Below are positions 45,553-54,965 of a stretch of DNA of 64,000 nucleotides, one piece after another (positions within the stretch are counted from its first letter, which is position 1; every line of letters starts with the position of its first letter). Source of the stretch: Arthrobacter sp. MYb214. GTDB taxonomy: Bacteria; Actinomycetota; Actinomycetes; Actinomycetales; Micrococcaceae. Both the position numbers and the translations under genes were made by a program. The stretch lies in assembly GCF_002979865.1 (NCBI RefSeq), contig NZ_PCPZ01000001.1, positions 806,001-870,000 on the forward strand, read 5' to 3'. Below the pieces are notes generated by a model. That model worked only from the letters and a program-made list of their open reading frames with translations, did not search any database and was not told the DNA's origin.

Positions 45553-46407
45553 CTAGTTGCGGTCCAGCGTATCGGCCAGCATTTGCAGCCCTTGCGCTTC
45601 GAAGGATTCATCTCCAACTTCATAAGACCAGACGGCCGTGCCCAGGCCTTCACGTAGTTGCATCATTTTCCATGATAATTCTTCGCGCGGATCATAGCCG
45701 TAGCCCTGAAGGAAGGCTTGTTCCAGCTCCGGATGCCCCACCCACTGCTGTAGTGAGAGTCGCGCGAAGTCGCTGGAAGCTGGACGGAATTCAAAACGTC
45801 CAAAATCAATGACTTTCAGTTTTCCTTGGTCTACGAGCCAATTACGAGGCTGCCAGTCTCCGTGCGTTGGGACGACGGCCACGGATTTAGGCTCGTAGCT
45901 GGTGAACAGGTCCCTGATCTGCCGGCACCGTGAAGCACCAATGCGGTGCTTGCGTTCAAGCAGCTGAAGGAATTTTGCCGTCAGCCGGGCTTCGTAGCCA
46001 TGAGCAACACGCTGTTCTTGATCGTGCAGCAACCTGAGCGCGTGTCCCGCCTGTCGATGCGAATCCGGCGCGTATTCATGTTCTGTCCCTACGCACAGTT
46101 CTCCGGGTTGGTAGTCCAGCACTGCCAGGCGGTGCACATCGCTTGAAAAACGCAGCCGCGCGGCCAGCCCGGCTTCGGCAAGTACACGCGTGTACCGGCG
46201 ATGTGCTTCCAGCTCCCGGATGATGTGATGGTTGCTTTCGCCCGCGGTCTTGAGCACGAAGTGCTTTCCGGCTGCATCCAAATGGAGGACTTTAATGTCT
46301 GTCAGCCCCCAAGACATGTCCGAAACGACTGTTGCCTCTCCGAGCCAGGAACGCACTTGGTGCACTTGGCCCGCATTCAGCAGATCTTCAAGGGCAGGTG
46401 ACGTCAT
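45553..46407 (-). CDS. Phosphotransferase (APH-like kinase)
   Basis: A 284-residue aminoglycoside-phosphotransferase-like kinase. The catalytic loop is PTHGDWQPRNWLVDQG and the metal-binding motif is VIDFGRFEFRP, with an N-terminal Lys in HFVLKTAGE. Such proteins phosphorylate small molecules (sugars, choline, antibiotics); nothing in the context selects a substrate. It lies between dxs and a divergent methyltransferase. Confidence 0.88.
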   Translation of the reverse strand: MTSPALEDLLNAGQVHQVRSWLGEATVVSDMSWGLTDIKVLHLDAAGKHFVLKTAGESNHHIIRELEAHRRYTRVLAEAGLAARLRFSSDVHRLAVLDYQPGELCVGTEHEYAPDSHRQAGHALRLLHDQEQRVAHGYEARLTAKFLQLLERKHRIGASRCRQIRDLFTSYEPKSVAVVPTHGDWQPRNWLVDQGKLKVIDFGRFEFRPASSDFARLSLQQWVGHPELEQAFLQGYGYDPREELSWKMMQLREGLGTAVWSYEVGDESFEAQGLQMLADTLDRN

Positions 46408-46489
46408 CGGAAGTTCCTCTCCGCCAACAGTTTTCTGGAAGTGATTCCCGAGTCTAGCAATTGATCTCCAGGCTCCCTGCGGGCGGCGC

Positions 46490-46495
46490 TAAGCT
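46490..46495 (+). promoter_or_regulatory. Candidate -10 box for leaderless methyltransferase
   Basis: TAAGCT lies 6 nt before the ATG, with no ribosome site in between. Confidence 0.45.
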
Positions 46496-46501
46496 GAGCG
46501 T

Positions 46502-47116
46502 ATGCCATCTTCCTTCGATCCTCATCACGTCTCAGCGAGTTATTCGAGTCTCGCCAGCGCCTATATCGATCTGTTCGCTTCGCCCGAGCAGGCGGAGCTT
46601 GAAGACCGGGAGCTGATTGCGGCGTGGGCGGGGCAGCTGGAGGGGCCGGTCCTGGACGCTGGCTGCGGGCCTGGGCATTGGACACAGTTCATCGCCGATG
46701 CCCATCGGCCGGCTACAGGCGTTGACCTCGTTCCGGAGTTTCTGCACTTCGCACGGCGCAACTTCCAGAAGCCCGATTTCCTGCGTGCGGACTTGGCACA
46801 GTTGCCGTTCGAAGACCACCATTTTTCCGGGGTGCTCGCCTGGTACTCGGTAATCCATGCTCCTCCAGCCGAGCTTCCGCAGCTGTTGGGCGAGTTTGCC
46901 CGGGTGCTCAAGCCACGCGGCAAGCTGCTGCTCGGATTCTTTGCCGGGGATCAGCTAGAAGCCTTTGGCCACCAGGTCGCCCCGGCCTGGTATTGGCCGC
47001 CCGGGGAATTGGAGCTGTTGTTGGAAACGTCAGGCTTCAGCGTGCTGGAAGTTGGCACCCGCACCCGGTCCACGGCCCGCACCCATGGTCAGCTGAGTGC
47101 GCAAAAGGCTGGTTAA
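46502..47116 (+). CDS. Class I SAM-dependent methyltransferase
   Basis: A 204-residue methyltransferase of the Methyltransf_11 type. Motif I is VLDAGCGPGHWTQFI, motif II TGVDLVPEFLHFARRN, and a later block is DLAQLPFEDHHFSGVLAWYSVIHAPP. The target is unknown. A palindromic terminator directly follows the stop. Confidence 0.87.
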   Translation: MPSSFDPHHVSASYSSLASAYIDLFASPEQAELEDRELIAAWAGQLEGPVLDAGCGPGHWTQFIADAHRPATGVDLVPEFLHFARRNFQKPDFLRADLAQLPFEDHHFSGVLAWYSVIHAPPAELPQLLGEFARVLKPRGKLLLGFFAGDQLEAFGHQVAPAWYWPPGELELLLETSGFSVLEVGTRTRSTARTHGQLSAQKAG

Positions 47117-47157
47117 AAACCTGAGACCCAAGGCAATTGCCTTGGGTCTCAGGTTTT
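47116..47157. terminator. Palindromic terminator after methyltransferase
   Basis: A 42-bp perfect palindrome (AAAACCTGAGACCCAAGG, centre CAATTG, complement) ending in TTTT, starting at the last base of the stop codon. The acnA gene converges 55 nt further on. Confidence 0.9.
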
Positions 47158-47212
47158 CCCGCGATGCGGAACTACTTAGAGATTCGCTTCGACCGGAGCC
47201 GAGGTGGATCTG

Positions 47213-49921
47213 CTAGTTGGCAGCGGCGATCTGGCGCAGTACGTACTGCAGGATGCCACCGTTGCGGTAGTAGTCAGCTTCACCTGGGGTGTCGATGCGC
47301 AGAACTGCGTCGAACTCGGTAACCTTGCCGTCTTGTGCGGTTGCGGTAACCTTCAGGGTCTTCGGGGTGGTGCCGTTGTTCAGCTCGGTCACGCCGGAGA
47401 CAGCGAAGGTCTCGGTTCCGGTCAGACCCAGCGAATCAGCGGATTCGCCCTCTGGGAACTGCAGCGGCAGAACGCCCATGCCGATCAGGTTCGAGCGGTG
47501 GATACGCTCGAATGATTCGGTGATGACGGCCTTGACGCCCAGCAATGCGGTGCCCTTGGCAGCCCAGTCACGCGAGGAGCCCGAGCCGTATTCCTTGCCG
47601 CCAAGAACGACCAGCGGGGTGCCGGCAGCCTTGTAGTTCTCTGCAGCGTCGTAGACGTAAGCCTGCGGAGCATCAGCCTGGGTGAAGTCGCGGGTGAAGC
47701 CACCCTCGACGCCGTCCAGCAGCTGGTTCTTGATGCGGATGTTGGCGAAGGTACCGCGGATCATGACTTCGTGGTTGCCACGGCGCGAGCCGTAGGAGTT
47801 GAAGTCCTTGCGATCCACGCCGTTCTCGATCAGGTAGCGGCCAGCCGGGGTTTCCGACTTGAACGAACCTGCAGGCGAGATGTGGTCGGTGGTCACCGAG
47901 TCGCCCAGCTTCAGCAGCACGCGTGCGCCGCTGATGTCCTGGACTGGCTGCGGCTCGGCGGTCATGCCGTCGAAGTACGGTGCCTTGCGTGCGTAGGTCG
48001 ACTTCTCGTCCCATGCGAAGGTCGAACCCTCCGGGGTGTCCAGTGCCTTCCAGCGAGCGTCGCCTTCGAAGACTCCGTCGTAGCCCTTGGCGAACATTTC
48101 CTTGTCGATCGACGAGTCAATGATCTCCTGGACCTCGACAGGCGATGGCCAGATGTCCTTCAGGAAGACATCGTTGCCCTCGGCGTCCTGGCCCAGTGCG
48201 TCGGTCTCGAAGTCGAAGTCCATGGTGCCAGCCAGTGCGTAGGCGATGACCAGTGGCGGGGAAGCCAGGTAGTTCATCTTCACGTCTGGGTTGATGCGGC
48301 CTTCGAAGTTGCGGTTGCCCGAAAGAACTGCGGTAGCTGCGAGGTCGTTGGCGTTGATGGCCTCGGAGATCTCGGCATCCAATGGACCGGAGTTGCCGAT
48401 GCACGTTGCGCAACCGTAGCCAACAACGAAGAAGCCGAGCTTCTCCAGGTATGGCAGCAGGCCGGACTTCTCGTAGTACTCGGTAACGACCTTCGAGCCT
48501 GGCGCGACCGAAGTCTTGACCCATGGCTTGGAGGTCAGGCCCTTGTCAGCTGCGTTGCGAGCCAGTACGGCTGCGGCCAGCATGACCGAAGGGTTGGAGG
48601 TGTTCGTGCACGAGGTGATCGAAGCGATCGAAACCAGGCCGTGGTCCAGGGTGAACTGGGTGCCATCTTCCTTGGTGACATCGACGGCTACCGACGGGCG
48701 GCCAGCGCCCTGGGTGTCTTCGGCGTTCGATACGTAGTTGTGCAGGTCCTTGCGGAACTGTTCCTTCGAGGAAGACAGCTCGATGCGGTCCTGTGGACGC
48801 TTCGGGCCGGCGATCGATGGAACCACGGTCGACAGATCCAGCTCGAGGTATTCCGAGAAACGGATCTCGCGGCTTGGATCGTGCCACATGCCCTGTTCCT
48901 TGGCGTAAGCCTCGACCAGTGCCACGTTCTCGTCGCTGCGGCCGGTCAGGCGCAGGTAGTCGAGGGTGACATCGTCGATCGGGAACATCGCGGCAGTGGA
49001 GCCGAATTCTGGGGACATGTTGCCGATGGTTGCACGGTTGGCCAGTGGCACTGCTGCCACGCCTTCGCCGTAGAACTCAACGAACTTGCCAACAACGCCG
49101 TGCTTGCGCAGCATTTCGGTGATGGTCAGCACCACGTCGGTTGCGGTGGCGCCAGCTGGGATCGAGCCAGCCAGCTTGAAGCCGACAACGCGTGGGATCA
49201 GCATGGAGACAGGCTGGCCGAGCATTGCTGCCTCGGCTTCGATGCCGCCAACGCCCCAACCCAGCACGCCCAGGCCGTTGACCATGGTGGTGTGGGAGTC
49301 GGTGCCTACGCAGCTATCCGGGTAAGCGCGCAGTACGCCGTTGACCTCGCGGGTCATGACGGTGCGTGCCAGGTACTCGATGTTGACCTGGTGCACGATA
49401 CCGGTGCCCGGTGGGACGACCTTGAAGTCATCGAATGCAGTCTGGCCCCAGCGCAGGAACTGGTAACGCTCGCCGTTGCGCTGGTACTCGATCTCCATGT
49501 TGCGCTCGACAGCGCCTTCGAAACCGAAGGTGTCGATCTGCACGGAGTGGTCGATGACCATTTCGGCTGGTGCCAGCGGGTTAACGCGGGTTGGGTCACC
49601 GCCGAGGTCCTTGACGGCCTCGCGCATGGTTGCCAAGTCAACGACACAAGGCACGCCGGTGAAGTCCTGCATCAGCACACGTGCAGGGGTGAACTGGATT
49701 TCGGTGTTCGGCTGAGCCGAAGCATCCCACTGACCCAGTGCATTGATGTGCTCGTTGGTTACGTTCGCGCCGTCTTCGGTGCGAAGCAGGTTCTCAAGAA
49801 GAACCTTAAGGCTGTAAGGAAGGCTGTCCGAGCCTTCAACCGTATTTAGTCGGTAAATTTCGTATTCGGTTCCATTGACGTCAAGTACGCCCTTGGCACC
49901 GAAGCTGTCCACATTGCTCAC
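47213..49921 (-). CDS. acnA: Aconitate hydratase
   Basis: Aconitase interconverts citrate and isocitrate in the TCA cycle. It is 902 residues, AcnA type. The iron-sulfur Cys ligands are in [12 protein letters not shown] and [12 protein letters not shown]. Other landmarks are [24 protein letters not shown] (read from CVGTDSHT onwards), [12 protein letters not shown] and the swivelling-domain [16 protein letters not shown] chose the GTG at 49921 ([11 protein letters not shown]), 6 nt after GAGAGGAG, over the ATGs upstream. A symmetric operator-like sequence lies 55-72 nt before it. No AcnR-type regulator gene follows here, unlike the corynebacterial case. Confidence 0.95.
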   Translation of the reverse strand: MSNVDSFGAKGVLDVNGTEYEIYRLNTVEGSDSLPYSLKVLLENLLRTEDGANVTNEHINALGQWDASAQPNTEIQFTPARVLMQDFTGVPCVVDLATMREAVKDLGGDPTRVNPLAPAEMVIDHSVQIDTFGFEGAVERNMEIEYQRNGERYQFLRWGQTAFDDFKVVPPGTGIVHQVNIEYLARTVMTREVNGVLRAYPDSCVGTDSHTTMVNGLGVLGWGVGGIEAEAAMLGQPVSMLIPRVVGFKLAGSIPAGATATDVVLTITEMLRKHGVVGKFVEFYGEGVAAVPLANRATIGNMSPEFGSTAAMFPIDDVTLDYLRLTGRSDENVALVEAYAKEQGMWHDPSREIRFSEYLELDLSTVVPSIAGPKRPQDRIELSSSKEQFRKDLHNYVSNAEDTQGAGRPSVAVDVTKEDGTQFTLDHGLVSIASITSCTNTSNPSVMLAAAVLARNAADKGLTSKPWVKTSVAPGSKVVTEYYEKSGLLPYLEKLGFFVVGYGCATCIGNSGPLDAEISEAINANDLAATAVLSGNRNFEGRINPDVKMNYLASPPLVIAYALAGTMDFDFETDALGQDAEGNDVFLKDIWPSPVEVQEIIDSSIDKEMFAKGYDGVFEGDARWKALDTPEGSTFAWDEKSTYARKAPYFDGMTAEPQPVQDISGARVLLKLGDSVTTDHISPAGSFKSETPAGRYLIENGVDRKDFNSYGSRRGNHEVMIRGTFANIRIKNQLLDGVEGGFTRDFTQADAPQAYVYDAAENYKAAGTPLVVLGGKEYGSGSSRDWAAKGTALLGVKAVITESFERIHRSNLIGMGVLPLQFPEGESADSLGLTGTETFAVSGVTELNNGTTPKTLKVTATAQDGKVTEFDAVLRIDTPGEADYYRNGGILQYVLRQIAAAN

Positions 49922-49975
49922 GTGGGACTCCTCTCGCCAGACACTCATTCTGTTGCACACGCACACTGTAATTCC

Positions 49976-49993
49976 AGTTAGGAGTTCCTAACT
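49976..49993 (-). promoter_or_regulatory. Candidate operator upstream of acnA
   Basis: AGTTAGGA and TCCTAACT form an 8+8 inverted repeat around a 2-bp centre, about 55 bp before the acnA start and downstream of a possible TAGACT -10 box. The cognate regulator is unknown; the spacing does not match the DtxR consensus. Confidence 0.4.
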
Positions 49994-50112
49994 GAGATAG
50001 TCAGGCTCCTAGCGTGGCAGAGCTAAAAACAGTCTATCGCCTAAGCTCATAAAAAGACTCCTCGGAATAAATTTTCATCCGAATTCGTGTCTAATCGGAC
50101 AATTTCAGGTGT

Positions 50113-51435
50113 TTAACGGCGCACGAAGAGCCCGATGGACTCCATATGGTGGGTATGCGGGTACAAATCGTGAATCTCCATATGCTCTAATTCGTAGCCG
50201 CGGCCCATCAAACGCGCGGTATCACGGGCGAAAGCCGCAGGGTCGCAGGACACGTAACAAATCCGGGATGCAGCAATGGAAGCCAGCTCCGCAGCCACCT
50301 GCTTATCGATCCCGGTGCGGGGCGGGTCAAGTACCACGGCGTCCAGGGAGGCATCCCCGGCGACCTGCCGTAACACTCGCTCAACACGGCCTCGGATCAC
50401 CGTGGCCTGCGAATAGGAGCGCAGATTCTTCTTCGCATCGGCATGCGTGCCCGGAGCGCCTTCAATTGAGAAGACCCGGCCCTGGGAGCCAACTGCCTTA
50501 GCCAACGGGACGGAGAACAAGCCAGCACCCGCATAGAGGTCGGCGATTTGCTCGCCAGCGGCTGGCTCGGTCAGTTCAACTACGCGCTGGGAAAGCAGGC
50601 TGGCCGCCTCTCGATGCACCTGCCAGAAGCCTTCACCGGTAATCCGGAACTTCTCCCCCAGTACCTTTTCGGTCAGGAACGCCGAACCAGCCAAGGTCTG
50701 CAAGCTGCCTTTGCCGTCAGCCGCCGCGCCGCCCCGCTGGCTGAAAGCGGCGACATTGACACCCTCCGGGAACTGCTTTGCCACCTTTGCCGCGGCGCCG
50801 GTACTTGCTTCAGCCAGCAGGATCAACACGGTCTGGTCATCCTGGCTGGATACCGCAGCCTCGACACGCTCGATTCCGCTGTAGTCCACAGAGTACAAGC
50901 CGGTGGCCTCGATAGCCGGATGGGCCAATGGCATCTGCGCGATGCCGGTCAACTGGTTACTGCGGAATGCGCTCATCGCGAGCTTGCCCTGTGCGTCCAC
51001 CGAATAGGACATCCGGGTACGCCAGCCCAGGCCGTCGGCCGCGCCCTTGACCGCTTGCACCGCAGGGAAGTTGTAGTCCTCCGCCTTCAGGCCGCCTAGA
51101 CGGGTCATCTGCTCGGCAGCAACCTGCGACTTGAGCTCACGCTGGTGCTCAAGGGTGATGTGGCCGAACTCTGCGCCACCCACCGGGTCACGATGCTTCA
51201 GGGCATCAGCGGCATCCCAGAAGTGGGGCACGCGGTGCTCGCTGGCTTCGAGCACCTCGGCGACGTCGGCACGCCAGAATTTGGCCTCCGGCGCACTGTC
51301 CGTCAGGCGCACATTCACCAACTCTCCGGGAATGCCGTGGCGCACGAAGATCACGCGGCCCTCATGGCGGGCGACGGTGTGGCCGCCATGGGCAATCTTG
51401 CCCAGGCGGACGGTGAGCATTGGTGTTTCAGTCAT
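50113..51435 (-). CDS. TrmA/RumA-family RNA methyltransferase with TRAM domain
   Basis: A 440-residue uracil-5-methyltransferase-like enzyme. An N-terminal TRAM RNA-binding domain (about residues 6-65: GKIAHGGHTVARHEGRVIFVRHGIPGE) is followed by the catalytic core with ADLYAGAGLFSVPLA (SAM motif), DAVVLDPPRTG and the nucleophile Cys in CYVSCDPAAFARD. The four Cys that hold an iron-sulfur cluster in RumA are absent: the equivalent region reads VPHFWDAADALKHRDPVGGAEFGH. The methylated base (rRNA or tRNA) is unknown. It corresponds to Rv2689c by position. Confidence 0.9.
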   Translation of the reverse strand: MTETPMLTVRLGKIAHGGHTVARHEGRVIFVRHGIPGELVNVRLTDSAPEAKFWRADVAEVLEASEHRVPHFWDAADALKHRDPVGGAEFGHITLEHQRELKSQVAAEQMTRLGGLKAEDYNFPAVQAVKGAADGLGWRTRMSYSVDAQGKLAMSAFRSNQLTGIAQMPLAHPAIEATGLYSVDYSGIERVEAAVSSQDDQTVLILLAEASTGAAAKVAKQFPEGVNVAAFSQRGGAAADGKGSLQTLAGSAFLTEKVLGEKFRITGEGFWQVHREAASLLSQRVVELTEPAAGEQIADLYAGAGLFSVPLAKAVGSQGRVFSIEGAPGTHADAKKNLRSYSQATVIRGRVERVLRQVAGDASLDAVVLDPPRTGIDKQVAAELASIAASRICYVSCDPAAFARDTARLMGRGYELEHMEIHDLYPHTHHMESIGLFVRR

Positions 51436-51465
51436 CGATCTTGTCTTTCATCAGAAGCATTGAAT

Positions 51466-53460
51466 TCAGCGGTGTGCCGAAGATTCTTCGGTCGGCCCGC
51501 CGCCCAGGGCATGCGAAGCACTGAGCAAGCGCCATGGAACCGAGGCGATCAAGACGCCCGGTTCATAGTGCAGCCGGTTTTTCACTCGTAAAGCGGTTTG
51601 GTTGTGCACCAGCTGTTCCCACCAGTGGCCCACTACGTATTCAGGGATGTACACGACGATCAGTTCCCGCGGGGATTCACGCTTGATGGAACGAATATGC
51701 TCAATCAGCGCCCCGGGGATATCGCGGTACGGAGAAGCCAGGGCGGTGATCGGCACCGGAATCTGCAGGCGTTCCCAGTCCCGGAGGGTCTTTTCGGTTT
51801 TGCTTCGTTCCACATCCACGATGATTGCTTCGAGCTTCGAGGGACGCGAAGCTCGGGCGAAGGCCAAGGCCCGCAGCACCGGCTTGCGCACGGTGGAGAC
51901 CAGCACCAGTGCATGCACCCGGGAGGGCAAGGCCGTGGCGGCAACGTCCTCATCCACCGCCAGCTCGTCGTCAACCTTCTGGTAGTGGCGCTGCAGTGAA
52001 TCCATGATCAGCATCAAGGCCGCAATGCCCAGCACGGCCAACCACGCGCCGTGGACCAAGCGGGTGGCCAAGACGACCACCAGCACCAGTGCCGATAGGA
52101 CCAGGCCCACCAGGTTCAGCAGGCGCTTGCGCTGCTTGGCCGCACGGATCCTGCGGTCGGCAATGGGAACCAGCACGCGTTTCCAGTGCTTGAGCATGGC
52201 CAGCTGGCTGAGCGTAAAGGAAACGAACACGCCCACCACGTACAGCTGGACCAGCAAGGTGACATCGCCTTGGAACAGCAGCACCAGTGCAATCGCGGCA
52301 ACGCCCAGGGACAATATGCCGTTGGAGAAGCCCAGCCGATCACCGCGGGTACGCAGCTGGCGTGGCAGGAAGCCGTCGGTAGCCAGATGGCTGGCCAGCA
52401 GGGGGAAGGAGTTGAAGGCCTGGTTTCCGGCCAGCAGCAGCACGGCAATGGTCAGCACCGAAACAATGACCAGGCCGAAGGTGAAATCGCCGAACACGGC
52501 TTGCGCCAGCTGGCCAAGGACCGGGACCTGCACAAACCCTTCAGGGATCGGGGCACCGTCGAGCAAGAATGAGGCCTGCGGGTCGGCGACGACCTTGATG
52601 CCGGTGGCACGGGCAAGCATCAGCGTGCCAAGTGTCAGCACCCCGGAGAGCAGGCCCAGCACCAGCAGGATCCGCGCCGCGTTCTTGGCCCGCGGCTTGG
52701 CCAGGGTCTGCACGTTCGAGATCGGGACCTCGATACCGGTCAGCGCCGCCGAACCCGTACTGAAAGCACGCAGGATCAGCAATGCACCGACGACACCGTG
52801 CAGCCCATTGGCAAACTCTTCTTCCGGCACAATCGTGAAATCCGCGCTCGGGGCAAGCCCGAGGGTACCGGTCAGCGCCATCACCCCGCCGATAGCGACC
52901 AGCAGCAGCATGCCGATCACGAAGAGGTAGACCGGAATGGCCAGGGTCCAGCGCCCTTGTCCCCTGCCGCGCAGATTACCGACCACGAGGAATGCGACAA
53001 GTCCAGCAGCCACCCAAGCCTTGTACTCGGCCACTGCAGGGAAAATGGCGGCGAGATACAGGGCAGCTGATGAGCTGGACACAGCAACGGTGAGCACGAA
53101 GTCGACCAGCAGCGCAGCGGCGACCGCTGTTCCCGGGCGCGCACCCAGGTTCTTCTTCACGATCTCGTAGTCGCCACCGCCAGAGGGGTACTCCATGACC
53201 GATTGCCGGTAGGACAGCACCAGCACCACCAGCACGGCAAGGACAGCAAGTCCGACCATCGGCGAAAGCGCGGTGGCCGCGATGCCCGCAATGGCCAGGG
53301 TCAGCAAGATTTCGTCTGGCGCGTACGCCAAGGACGACAGGGCGCTGGACGAGAAAATCGGCAACGCGACGTTAGGTGGCAACGGCTTCTTTTTCAGCTG
53401 TTCAGTTCTGAAAGGCCGGCCCACCAAGATCCGCTTCAGACCGTCAAATAATGCAGGCAC
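51466..53460 (-). CDS. APC-superfamily permease, probable K+ importer (KimA-like)
   Basis: A 664-residue permease. The N-terminal 480 residues form about 12 transmembrane helices, starting NVALPIFSSSALSSLAYAPDEI, which resembles the first helix of the KimA/YdaO potassium importers. The C-terminal 180 residues form a soluble alpha/beta (USP-like) domain (VHALVLVSTVRKPVLRALAFARA onward), as in KimA. The divergent neighbours are two TrkA-type potassium regulators. I infer high-affinity K+ uptake; without the context one would only say APC transporter. No ydaO-type c-di-AMP riboswitch is visible upstream. Confidence 0.82.
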   Translation of the reverse strand: MPALFDGLKRILVGRPFRTEQLKKKPLPPNVALPIFSSSALSSLAYAPDEILLTLAIAGIAATALSPMVGLAVLAVLVVLVLSYRQSVMEYPSGGGDYEIVKKNLGARPGTAVAAALLVDFVLTVAVSSSSAALYLAAIFPAVAEYKAWVAAGLVAFLVVGNLRGRGQGRWTLAIPVYLFVIGMLLLVAIGGVMALTGTLGLAPSADFTIVPEEEFANGLHGVVGALLILRAFSTGSAALTGIEVPISNVQTLAKPRAKNAARILLVLGLLSGVLTLGTLMLARATGIKVVADPQASFLLDGAPIPEGFVQVPVLGQLAQAVFGDFTFGLVIVSVLTIAVLLLAGNQAFNSFPLLASHLATDGFLPRQLRTRGDRLGFSNGILSLGVAAIALVLLFQGDVTLLVQLYVVGVFVSFTLSQLAMLKHWKRVLVPIADRRIRAAKQRKRLLNLVGLVLSALVLVVVLATRLVHGAWLAVLGIAALMLIMDSLQRHYQKVDDELAVDEDVAATALPSRVHALVLVSTVRKPVLRALAFARASRPSKLEAIIVDVERSKTEKTLRDWERLQIPVPITALASPYRDIPGALIEHIRSIKRESPRELIVVYIPEYVVGHWWEQLVHNQTALRVKNRLHYEPGVLIASVPWRLLSASHALGGGPTEESSAHR

Positions 53461-53605
53461 GACACAACGTTATCGCAGGGTGCAAGGCACATGGGTGCTG
53501 CACCACCGATAAACTGGGTGCGATCAGCGCTATTGTTGCATTCGGAGCACACAGCTTGTGTGCGCCACTGGACATGCAGCAAGCAGTAGACCCAAGGAGT
53601 TCTCG

Positions 53606-54283
53606 GTGGCACATTTCGTGATCATGGGGTGCGGACGCGTCGGTGTCTCGCTAGCCCACACGCTGGATTCAGCGGGGCATTCCGTGGCAGTCATTGACCA
53701 GGACCCGCATGCCTTCCGCCGGCTGAGCAAAGGCTTCTCAGGTTCCACGGTGACCGGCATGGGGTTCGACAAGGACACCCTGGAAGCTGCCAAAATCGAT
53801 GAGGCCTATGCTTTCGCCGCCGTATCCAGCGGTGATAATTCCAACATTCTCGCCACTCGCGTATCGCGCGAAACCTACAACGTCCCCCATGTCGTGGCCC
53901 GCATCTACGATCCAGGGCGCGCCGAGATCTACCAGCGCCTGGGTATCCCCACCGTGGCCGCGGTCCGTTGGAGCACCGATCAGGTGCTGCGCCGGATCCT
54001 GCCCGACTATTCGATGCGCGGTGACTTCCGGGAGCCATCGGGGCGCCTGATGCTTTCCGAAGTTGCCCTGCACCGCGACTGGTATGGACGGCTGGTCAAG
54101 GAGCTGGAAGCGGCCGCCGGGGTACGAGTGGCCTATCTGACCCGCTTCGGCGAAGGCACCATCCCCGAGAGCCGCACCCGATTGCAGGGCGGCGACCTGG
54201 TGCACGTGATGATGCGGCTCGATGAGTCCAAGGACATCGAAAAGATCCTTGCCAGCCCGCCGGCTGCGCAGGCCAACGAATAA
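53606..54283 (+). CDS. ceoB: TrkA-family potassium uptake protein CeoB
   Basis: A 225-residue RCK protein. The NAD-binding loop is FVIMGCGRVGVSLAHTLDSAG, followed by VAVIDQDPHAF and a C-terminal RCK_C domain (about residues 135-215, with GRLVKELEAAAGVRVAYLTR). Such cytosolic subunits gate K+ carriers by nucleotide binding. I chose the GTG preceded by CCAAGGAG, so the upstream in-frame residues are not included. It is followed after 16 nt by ceoC and is divergent from the APC permease. Confidence 0.9.
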   Translation: MAHFVIMGCGRVGVSLAHTLDSAGHSVAVIDQDPHAFRRLSKGFSGSTVTGMGFDKDTLEAAKIDEAYAFAAVSSGDNSNILATRVSRETYNVPHVVARIYDPGRAEIYQRLGIPTVAAVRWSTDQVLRRILPDYSMRGDFREPSGRLMLSEVALHRDWYGRLVKELEAAAGVRVAYLTRFGEGTIPESRTRLQGGDLVHVMMRLDESKDIEKILASPPAAQANE

Positions 54284-54299
54284 TCTGAGAGGCACCCCC

Positions 54300-54965
54300 A
54301 TGAAGGTCATGATTGCCGGGGCCGGCTCGGTCGGTTCCTCCATTGCCCGCGAACTTGTGATCAACCATCACGAAGTCCTGCTTATCGACCTGCAGCCGGA
54401 AATGGCCGAGCGCGCCGACCTGGAAGCGGTGAAGTGGCTGATTGGCGATGCCTGCGAATTAGCTGTCTTGCAGCAGGCACAGCTGGAAGAGTACGACGTG
54501 GTCGTTTCGGCAACCGGCGATGACAAGGTGAACCTTGTGGTCTCGTTGCTGGCCAAGAGCGAATTCGGCATCCGGCGCACCGTAGGCCGCGTGAACAATC
54601 CGAAGAATGAGTGGATGTTCGATGACGCCTGGGGCGTAGATGTAGCGGTCAGCACCCCGCGGCTGATGACCGCGCTGGTGGAAGAAGCCGTGGAGGTGGG
54701 CGACCTGGTGCGGCTGCTGACGCTGAAGACCGGAGAGGTCTACATGGTCGAGTTCACCGTCCCGCACGATTCGGCGTTGATTGGCCGCAGCATCGGGCGC
54801 ATCTCCTGGCCCGAAGACACCACCATGATGGCAGTGGTTCGCGATAAAACGCCGTTCCCGCCCAGTGCCGATGATGTGATTGAGGGTGGCGATGAAATCT
54901 TCTTCATCACCACCCCGCAAGCCGAAGCCTTGTTGCGCCGCACGCTTCGCGACGCCACCCGCTAG
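54300..54965 (+). CDS. ceoC: TrkA-family potassium uptake protein CeoC
   Basis: A 221-residue RCK protein, the second of the pair. VMIAGAGSVGSSIARELVINHHEVLLIDLQ is the nucleotide-binding site, ATGDDKVNLVVSLLAK and GRVNNPKNEWMF follow, and the RCK_C domain is at the C terminus (TVPHDSALIGRSIGRI). The two Ceo proteins probably act together on one transporter. The stop overlaps the stop of the convergent DUF3159 gene by a few bases. Confidence 0.91.
   Translation: MKVMIAGAGSVGSSIARELVINHHEVLLIDLQPEMAERADLEAVKWLIGDACELAVLQQAQLEEYDVVVSATGDDKVNLVVSLLAKSEFGIRRTVGRVNNPKNEWMFDDAWGVDVAVSTPRLMTALVEEAVEVGDLVRLLTLKTGEVYMVEFTVPHDSALIGRSIGRISWPEDTTMMAVVRDKTPFPPSADDVIEGGDEIFFITTPQAEALLRRTLRDATR

Noticed and set aside
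47771-49849. 692-codon plus-strand ORF opposite acnA
   Set aside because: Antisense shadow of the aconitase gene caused by its codon bias.
53461-53605. ydaO-type c-di-AMP riboswitch before the KimA-like permease
   Set aside because: The divergent gap is only 145 bp and lacks the conserved blocks of that riboswitch.
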